Of a DNA stretch of 22,018 nucleotides, positions 15,850 through 22,018 are shown piece by piece (position 1 is the stretch's first letter; every line of letters starts with the position of its first letter). Below the pieces are notes generated by a model that was not told the origin of the DNA, made no database searches, and worked only from the letters and a program-made list of their open reading frames with translations. Origin of the DNA: an uncultured Collinsella sp. (lineage in GTDB: Bacteria > Actinomycetota > Coriobacteriia > Coriobacteriales > Coriobacteriaceae); contig CABQLM010000031.1 of NCBI GenBank assembly GCA_902465105.1, positions 1 through 22,018 on the forward strand, read 5' to 3'. A program made the position numbers and the translations under genes.

Positions 15850-17727
15850 TTGCGCGTTCCATACCAAGACTGTTTTCATTTGATCGAGCCGCTGCTCGCT
15901 AAGGTCGAAAAGCCGAGTCGCTATATCGACCACGAGTGGGGTACGCTCTCCAAGGCCGATGCCGACTATCGTTGCTGCATGATTTATCCGGACGTGTACG
16001 AGGTCGGCCTGCCCAACCAGGGTATTGCCATCCTGTACAACATCCTTAACCAGGCCGAGGGCATCTCCTGTGAGCGCGGCTATGTGCCGTGGCCCGATAT
16101 GGGCGACGCCATGCGCGAGGCTGGTATCCCGCTGCTATCGCTCGAGGGCGCAGCACCCGTGGCCTCGTTTGATATCGTCGGTATGCACGTGCCGCACGAG
16201 ATGGCCGTGACAAACTTTCTCGAGGCACTCGACCTCGCCGGCATTCCGCTGCTTGCGGCCGATCGCACCGAGGATGATCCCATCATCGTCGCCGGAGGAC
16301 CTTCGGTTTATAACCCCGAGCCGTATGCGGCCTTCTTCGATGCCATTCTGATTGGCGAGGGCGAGGAATCGCTGCTCGAAATCTGCCAGCTGCATCGTCG
16401 TCTGCGTGACGAGGGCGCCTCGCGTGCCCAGATCGTCGAGCGGCTCGCGACCGTCGCCGGTACCTATGTGCCGTCGCTGTATGAGGTGCGCCACGACGAG
16501 CCCTGCTCGCCTCACGGCTATACCGTGCCGCGCGAGGGTAAGGACGTGCCACCGGTGGTCTACAAGCGCGTCGTCGAGGACTTTGGCGCTACCAATCCAT
16601 TGTCGCAGTCGTGCGTGCCCTATGCGCAGCTCGTTCATGATCGCCTGTCTATCGAGATCCTGCGCGGCTGCGCTCGCGGCTGCCGTTTTTGCCAGGCCGG
16701 CATGACGTATCGTCCGGTGCGCGAGCGCTCTGCAGACCAGATTGTGTCCTCGGTGATCCAGGGCCTGGAAAAGACCGGCTATGACGAGGTGTCGCTTACC
16801 TCGCTTTCGACCACCGATCACTCCTGCATCCGCGATGTGCTCGGTCGCCTTAATCGGCGTCTGGAGGACACGGGTATTCGCGTGTCCATTCCTTCGCAGC
16901 GCCTGGATTCGTTTGGCGTGGATATGGCCGAGTCGGTCGCCGGCGAAAAGAAGGGCGGTCTGACGTTTGCCCCCGAGGCCGGAAGTCAGCGCATGCGCGA
17001 CATCATCAATAAGAACGTGACCGAGGAGGACCTGGACCGCGCGGCCAAGGCGGCCTTCGAGGCCGGTTGGAACCGCATGAAACTCTATTTCATGATGGGT
17101 CTTCCCGGTGAGCGCGACGAGGATATCGTGGCCATTGCCAACCTGGCCGATCACGTGCTGGAACTTGGCCGTTCCGTGGTGCCCAAGGCGCGCCGCGGCT
17201 CCATCTCGGTGTCCATCTCGGTTTCGGTGTTTATTCCCAAGGCGGCAACGCCGTTCCAGTGGTGCCCACAGCTCGACTACGACGACGTCAAGCGTCGCCA
17301 AAAGCTGCTCATCACGAGCGTGCGCAACCGCGCCGTACGCGTGCATTACCACGATGCCGAGACCTCGCTCGTCGAGGCCGCGCTGTCTCGCGCCGGCCGC
17401 GACATGACGCCTGTCATCATCGATGCCTGGCGTGCGGGCTCGCGTTTTGACGCCTGGGTGGAGCATTTCTCGCTCGACAACTGGAAGTCAGCCGCGGCCA
17501 AAAACGGCATCGACCTCAACGAGCTCGTGCACCTGCCCTACGGGCTGGACTGGCGTCTGCCCTGGGAGCACGTGAGCCCCGGCTGCTCGCGCGGCTTCCT
17601 CGAGCGCGAATACCGCCGCTCGCTGGAAGGCGTTACGACGCCCGATTGCACCCGCACGTCGTGCACCGGCTGCGGAATCTGCCCCACGCTCCATGCCAAG
17701 AACGTATTGGTGGGTGATCGCGCATGA
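15850..17727 (+). CDS. Radical SAM protein with B12-binding-like N-terminus (TIGR03960-type)
   Basis: A 625-residue predicted radical SAM enzyme. The [4Fe-4S] cluster motif CARGCRFC gives Cys274, Cys278 and Cys281 (CX3CX2C). The core continues through SLTSLSTTDHS and LTFAPEAGSQRMR (about 370-380) to about residue 470. Residues 40-190 resemble a cobalamin-binding-like fold (MIYPDVYEVGLPNQGI, DIVGMHVPHEMAVTNFLEAL, IIVAGGPSVYNPEP). The C-terminus adds a second Cys cluster, Cys600, Cys605, Cys608 and Cys611, possibly an auxiliary Fe-S site. The start is TTG at 15850 with AGGGG six bases upstream, overlapping the previous stop. The stop overlaps the next ATG by four bases. The substrate is unknown; in related bacteria this gene is always near the DUF2344 gene and ribosomal genes. 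Confidence 0.88.
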   Translation: MRVPYQDCFHLIEPLLAKVEKPSRYIDHEWGTLSKADADYRCCMIYPDVYEVGLPNQGIAILYNILNQAEGISCERGYVPWPDMGDAMREAGIPLLSLEGAAPVASFDIVGMHVPHEMAVTNFLEALDLAGIPLLAADRTEDDPIIVAGGPSVYNPEPYAAFFDAILIGEGEESLLEICQLHRRLRDEGASRAQIVERLATVAGTYVPSLYEVRHDEPCSPHGYTVPREGKDVPPVVYKRVVEDFGATNPLSQSCVPYAQLVHDRLSIEILRGCARGCRFCQAGMTYRPVRERSADQIVSSVIQGLEKTGYDEVSLTSLSTTDHSCIRDVLGRLNRRLEDTGIRVSIPSQRLDSFGVDMAESVAGEKKGGLTFAPEAGSQRMRDIINKNVTEEDLDRAAKAAFEAGWNRMKLYFMMGLPGERDEDIVAIANLADHVLELGRSVVPKARRGSISVSISVSVFIPKAATPFQWCPQLDYDDVKRRQKLLITSVRNRAVRVHYHDAETSLVEAALSRAGRDMTPVIIDAWRAGSRFDAWVEHFSLDNWKSAAAKNGIDLNELVHLPYGLDWRLPWEHVSPGCSRGFLEREYRRSLEGVTTPDCTRTSCTGCGICPTLHAKNVLVGDRA

Positions 17728-18536
17728 GTGAGCGCTTGACCGACAACCCCACGCTCTTTAGGCTTCGCGTTCGCTATGGCAAACGCGATCGCCTCAAGTA
17801 CCTGGGCCACCTGGAACTGATTCATACCATTGAACGCATCGTGCGCCGTGCGGGCCTGCCCTATGCCGTCACGCAGGGCTTCTCTCCGCACATGCGCGTG
17901 GGTTTCTCCTCGGCGCTACCCGTTGGCACGTCGTCGATCTGCGAGTGGTATGACCTGTTTATGACCGAGTTCGTCGCGCTCGACGAGGCCTTTGAGCGCC
18001 TGGCCGCGGCGTCCCCGGCCGATTTGGCCCCCATCGAGGCCGCCTACATCGACGTGCGCACGCCGGCGCTCACGGCCCAGCTCACGCGCCTGTCGTACCG
18101 CATCGACCTGCATCTGGACCCCGAGGCACCTGTGAGCGCCGATGAGGTGCGCGCCGCGATCGACACGTTGCGTGCAGGCCATGGCATCGACTACGCGCGC
18201 GGTAAGAAGAGCAAGCGCCTTGACCTTGACCACACACTGGTGGACTATGAGCTCACGGCGGGGGAGCGCCCGGACCACCTGGTGCTCATGCTCGACACCC
18301 ACGCCGATAACGAGGGCTCCATGCGTCCGGAAATTTTGCTGTCTGCTGCTGATGTTTTGTTGCAGGGCTTGACCCCGGGCGTCGATGCACCTATTGTTTC
18401 CACCGGTATGCAAGACCTCGTGACCATCTGCTCCTACGATGTCGAGCGTCAGAATCAAGCATGCGAGGACGACGAGGGCCGACTCGTCAGCCCCATACCT
18501 GTGCGAACTTGTGGATTTGCTCCACATACTCGTTGA
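17724..18536 (+). CDS. Radical SAM-associated protein (DUF2344 / TIGR03936)
   Basis: A 270-residue protein that opens RLRVRYGKRDRLKYLGHLEL and continues AVTQGFSPHMRVGFSSALP, the conserved start of the DUF2344 family. The family has no known reaction and occurs next to, or fused with, the TIGR03960 radical SAM protein. Its ATG overlaps the stop of that gene (ATGA, 17724-17727), so the two are translationally coupled and probably form one complex. The C-terminal 40 residues are less conserved. The stop codon lies within the -35 box of the rplU promoter. In many clostridia an rng (RNase G) gene stands between this gene and rplU; none is present here. Confidence 0.88.
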   Translation: MSERLTDNPTLFRLRVRYGKRDRLKYLGHLELIHTIERIVRRAGLPYAVTQGFSPHMRVGFSSALPVGTSSICEWYDLFMTEFVALDEAFERLAAASPADLAPIEAAYIDVRTPALTAQLTRLSYRIDLHLDPEAPVSADEVRAAIDTLRAGHGIDYARGKKSKRLDLDHTLVDYELTAGERPDHLVLMLDTHADNEGSMRPEILLSAADVLLQGLTPGVDAPIVSTGMQDLVTICSYDVERQNQACEDDEGRLVSPIPVRTCGFAPHTR

Positions 18537-18561
18537 CGGGGGTATTTTCGCCTGCTACTAT
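18533..18561 (+). promoter_or_regulatory. Promoter of rplU-rpmA
   Basis: TTGACG (18533-18538) and TACTAT (18556-18561) are separated by 17 bases, with an extended -10 TG at 18553-18554. This is the best promoter in the window. Its -35 box overlaps the TGA stop of the DUF2344 gene, and the predicted leader before rplU is only about 35 bases. The leader is too short for a folded L21-type autoregulatory element, and none is apparent. Confidence 0.75.
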
Positions 18562-18603
18562 ATTCGGCTGTTGCACTAACTGATGCATGAAGGGCAAGTA
18601 AAC

Positions 18604-18978
18604 ATGTACGCAATCGTTAACACGGGCGGCAAGCAGTACAAGGTCGCCACCGACGATGTCATCACCGTCGAGAAGATTGAGGGCAATGAGGGCGATAAGA
18701 TCACCCTGCCGGTCATCTTCCTCAACGATGGTAAGAAGATCGTCACCGATCCCGACAAGCTGGCCAAGGCCAAGGTTACCGCTCAGATCGTTGAGCAGTT
18801 CAAGGGCGAGAAGCAGCTGGTCTTCAAGTTCCAGAAGCGTAAGCGCTATCGTCGTCTGAAGGGTCACCGTCAGCAGCTCACCAAGCTGAAGATCGTGAAG
18901 GTCCAGGCTACGTCCCGCGCCAAGAAGGCTGTCAAGGCAGAGGCTGAGGCTGTTGCCGAGGCTCCCGTCGCCGAGTAG
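18604..18978 (+). CDS. rplU: 50S ribosomal protein L21
   Basis: A component of the large ribosomal subunit that binds 23S rRNA. The 124-residue protein starts MYAIVNTGGKQYKVATDDV, the family signature, and has the basic KRKRYRRLKGHRQQLTKLKI stretch (about 78-98). The last about 20 residues are an Ala/Glu-rich extension (EAEAVAEAPVAE), so it is longer than the usual 100-105. The ATG at 18604 is chosen because the family begins at MYAIV. AAGGG lies nine bases upstream; an earlier ATG at 18583 has no ribosome site. The gene is transcribed from the promoter directly upstream and followed after 33 bases by rpmA. Confidence 0.97.
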   Translation: MYAIVNTGGKQYKVATDDVITVEKIEGNEGDKITLPVIFLNDGKKIVTDPDKLAKAKVTAQIVEQFKGEKQLVFKFQKRKRYRRLKGHRQQLTKLKIVKVQATSRAKKAVKAEAEAVAEAPVAE

Positions 18979-19011
18979 ATTACACTCGTAACGAAAGAGT
19001 AGGTATACACA

Positions 19012-19269
19012 ATGGCACACAAAAAAGGACTCGGTTCCTCCCGTAATGGCCGTGACTCCCGCGGTCAGCGCCTTGGCACGAAGCGCTTCGCCGGCCAGAC
19101 GGTAACCACGGGCACGATTCTCGTCCGTCAGCACGGCACGCACATCCACCCGGGTGCGAACGTTGGTCGTGGCAAGGACGACACGCTGTTCGCGCTGGTC
19201 GACGGTACCGTTGAGTTCCACAAGGGTATCAAGCACAGGGTCAGCGTACGCCCGCTCGCGAACGCGTAA
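19012..19269 (+). CDS. rpmA: 50S ribosomal protein L27
   Basis: A component of the large ribosomal subunit whose N-terminus reaches the peptidyl-transferase centre. The 85-residue protein reads [20 protein letters not shown] and contains [15 protein letters not shown], both diagnostic. It starts directly at MAHKKG. The N-terminal extension that Firmicutes cleave with the protease Prp is absent, and no prp (ysxB) gene stands in the 33-base gap after rplU; the two facts agree. A modest ribosome site (GAGTAGG) precedes the ATG. Transcription with rplU should end at the terminator at 19295-19338. Confidence 0.97.
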   Translation: MAHKKGLGSSRNGRDSRGQRLGTKRFAGQTVTTGTILVRQHGTHIHPGANVGRGKDDTLFALVDGTVEFHKGIKHRVSVRPLANA

Positions 19270-19294
19270 TTCACCCTTCATAGAGCACATATGT

Positions 19295-19338
19295 GGGAGG
19301 CACTTGAGTTTTAGGATTCAAGGGTCTCCCTCTTTTTT
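19295..19338 (+). terminator. Rho-independent terminator between rpmA and obgE
   Basis: Bases 19295-19307 (GGGAGGCACTTGA) pair with 19318-19330 (TCAAGGGTCTCCC) with one mismatch and one wobble. A 10-base loop separates them and TCTTTTTTG follows. The T-run ends three bases before the obgE Shine-Dalgarno sequence. A perfect 10-bp palindrome CACATATGTG lies just upstream at 19286-19295. Confidence 0.8.
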
Positions 19339-19342
19339 GTAG

Positions 19343-20821
<1,479 letters not shown>

Positions 20822-20824
20822 GCC

Positions 20825-21502
20825 ATGTCGCTGCGCGGTGGAATCGGATTGCCCGAGCTGCCCATTAAGGATGGGCACGAGTTTCGGCTTGGCATTATGG
20901 GCGGCACTTTTGACCCGATTCATTACGGGCACTTGGTTACCGCCGAGCAGGCTCGCGAGTCGCTCGACTTGGACGCTGTGCTTTTTATGCCTGCCGGCTC
21001 TCCTGCCTTTAAGCTCGACAAGCCGGTGACGCCTGCAGAGGACCGTTATGCCATGACGGTCCTCGCGACTGCCGCGAACCCGGCCTTTTTGGCAAGCCGC
21101 TTCGAGATCGATCGTGCCGGTGTCACCTATACAGCCGATACGCTGCGTGCCCTTCGCGAGTTTTACCCGCCACAGGTGAAGCTTTACTTTATTACGGGTG
21201 CCGATGCGATTATTGATATTGTGACCTGGCACAATGCTGATGAGATTGCCGAACTGGCAACCTTTATTGCTGCGACACGTCCCGGCTTTGATATCGATAC
21301 GGCCCGGGCGCGGATTAAGGAATCGGGGCTGCCATTCGACGTGCGCTATATCCAGATTCCTGCGCTGGCGATTAGCTCGACCAACATTCGCAAGCGGGTT
21401 GCCCGCGGCATGAGCGTGCGCTATCTTACGAGCGAGTCCGTGCTCGGCTATATCCGTAAACGCGGTCTGTATGCCGATCTTGGGCAAGACGATTTTGATT
21501 GA
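20825..21502 (+). CDS. nadD: Nicotinate-nucleotide adenylyltransferase
   Basis: Transfers AMP from ATP to nicotinate mononucleotide in NAD synthesis (cytoplasm). The 225-residue protein has the nucleotidyltransferase motif GTFDPIHYGH (27-36), the SPAFKLDKPVTPAEDRYAM segment and ISSTNIR (183-189), all typical of NadD. About 20 residues precede the usual start; GGAGGG lies ten bases before the ATG at 20825, within the end of obgE. The gap to obgE is three bases and to yqeK 12 bases, so the three genes form one unit, as in many Gram-positive bacteria. Confidence 0.95.
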   Translation: MSLRGGIGLPELPIKDGHEFRLGIMGGTFDPIHYGHLVTAEQARESLDLDAVLFMPAGSPAFKLDKPVTPAEDRYAMTVLATAANPAFLASRFEIDRAGVTYTADTLRALREFYPPQVKLYFITGADAIIDIVTWHNADEIAELATFIAATRPGFDIDTARARIKESGLPFDVRYIQIPALAISSTNIRKRVARGMSVRYLTSESVLGYIRKRGLYADLGQDDFD

Positions 21503-21514
21503 TGGGGGAGAACG

Positions 21515-22018
21515 TTGTCGGTAGAAGATCAGTTTGAGGGCGACGAGCGCGCGCTATTGACGCGTATCCACGAGTTGCTCGATGTGCGCATGAAGGATAA
21601 ACGAAAGCGCTACGTGCATTCGCTCGGGGTTGCCGAGACTGCGCTGCATCTTGCCGAGGTATACGGTGTCGACCGCTTTGATGCCGCTGCCGCCGGCCTG
21701 ATCCATGACTGGGACAAGGTGCTCTCCGACGACGAGTTGGTCACGCGCGCTCTGCATTACGGCATTAAGATTGCCGGCTCTCCGTCTGCCGCGACGCCGC
21801 TATTGCATGGACCGGTTGCCGCCTATGAGCTTCCGCAGCTTTTTCCCGAGCTTTCGCCGGCGGTCTTTCAGGCTGTCGACCGTCACACCGTGGGCGCTTG
21901 CGACATGACGCCGCTCGATATGGTGGTCTTTGTTGCCGATGCCATCGAACCCAACCGCCACGGCGATTATGCCCATGCGCTGCGCAAGATGGTGGGGAAG
22001 TCGACGCTTGACGAGTTG
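21515..22018 (+). CDS. yqeK: HD-domain hydrolase YqeK, N-terminal part (cut by window end)
   Basis: YqeK proteins are metal-dependent HD hydrolases, with diadenosine tetraphosphate (Ap4A) hydrolysis shown for homologues. The visible 168 residues contain RYVHSLGVAETALHLAEVYG (His35), the HD pair LIHDWDK (His64-Asp65), HGPVAAYEL (His98), DRHTVG (His124) and VADAIEPNR (Asp142). All metal ligands of the HD fold are therefore present. The start is TTG at 21515 behind GGGGGAG, 12 bases after nadD. The gene continues past the window end; rsfS is a likely next gene by analogy with other Gram-positive bacteria, but it is not seen. Confidence 0.9.
   Translation, partial: MSVEDQFEGDERALLTRIHELLDVRMKDKRKRYVHSLGVAETALHLAEVYGVDRFDAAAAGLIHDWDKVLSDDELVTRALHYGIKIAGSPSAATPLLHGPVAAYELPQLFPELSPAVFQAVDRHTVGACDMTPLDMVVFVADAIEPNRHGDYAHALRKMVGKSTLDEL

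Noticed and set aside
18583..18603. rplU start at an ATG seven codons upstream
   Set aside because: No ribosome site before it, and L21 proteins begin at MYAIV.

Overview
The window looks like chromosomal DNA of a high-GC actinobacterium of the class Coriobacteriia, most like Collinsella. This is inferred from the gene order, the high GC, the many TTG starts and the protein sequences as I recognise them; no database search was possible. Twenty protein genes (two cut by the window edges) and one tRNA are supported.

Layout. (1) 1-2371, minus strand: an aromatic amino acid operon, aroF (DAHP synthase), tyrA (prephenate dehydrogenase) and the 5' part of aroB (3-dehydroquinate synthase), read from a promoter region near 2430 that carries two palindromes. 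(2) 2574-2700: tRNA-Arg(CCG) with its own promoter and a rho-independent terminator. (3) 2726-5443: a large cation-transporting P-type ATPase with a basic C-terminal tail. (4) 5444-5708: an intergenic region holding a striking nested inverted repeat. (5) 5709-8819: a membrane-anchored zinc-ribbon protein, a cyclophilin-type peptidylprolyl isomerase and a membrane-anchored TPR protein. (6) 8932-15840: the cell-elongation cluster mreB-mreC-mreD-mrdA(PBP2)-rodA followed by a DUF697-like membrane protein. (7) 15850-18536: a translationally coupled pair, a B12-binding-like radical SAM protein and its DUF2344 partner, both of unknown function. (8) 18604-22018: rplU-rpmA behind a good promoter, a terminator, then obgE-nadD-yqeK (yqeK cut by the window end).

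How the genes work together. aroF, aroB and tyrA supply the first two shikimate steps and the tyrosine branch. The mre/mrdA/rodA genes encode the elongasome: MreB filaments, the MreC/MreD scaffold, the transpeptidase PBP2 and the SEDS glycosyltransferase RodA. rplU, rpmA and obgE serve the large ribosomal subunit; nadD makes NAD, and yqeK encodes an HD-domain hydrolase. The joining of the elongasome block to the rplU-rpmA-obgE block through the radical SAM/DUF2344 pair is a known arrangement in clostridia, but here no rng, minCDE or prp (ysxB) gene is present.

No phage, transposase, CRISPR array, toxin-antitoxin or defence gene was seen. The least explained items are the nested 31-bp repeat at 5493-5594, the radical SAM/DUF2344 pair, the DUF697-like protein behind rodA, the two-membrane-segment N-terminus of PBP2, and the terminator touching the obgE ribosome binding site.
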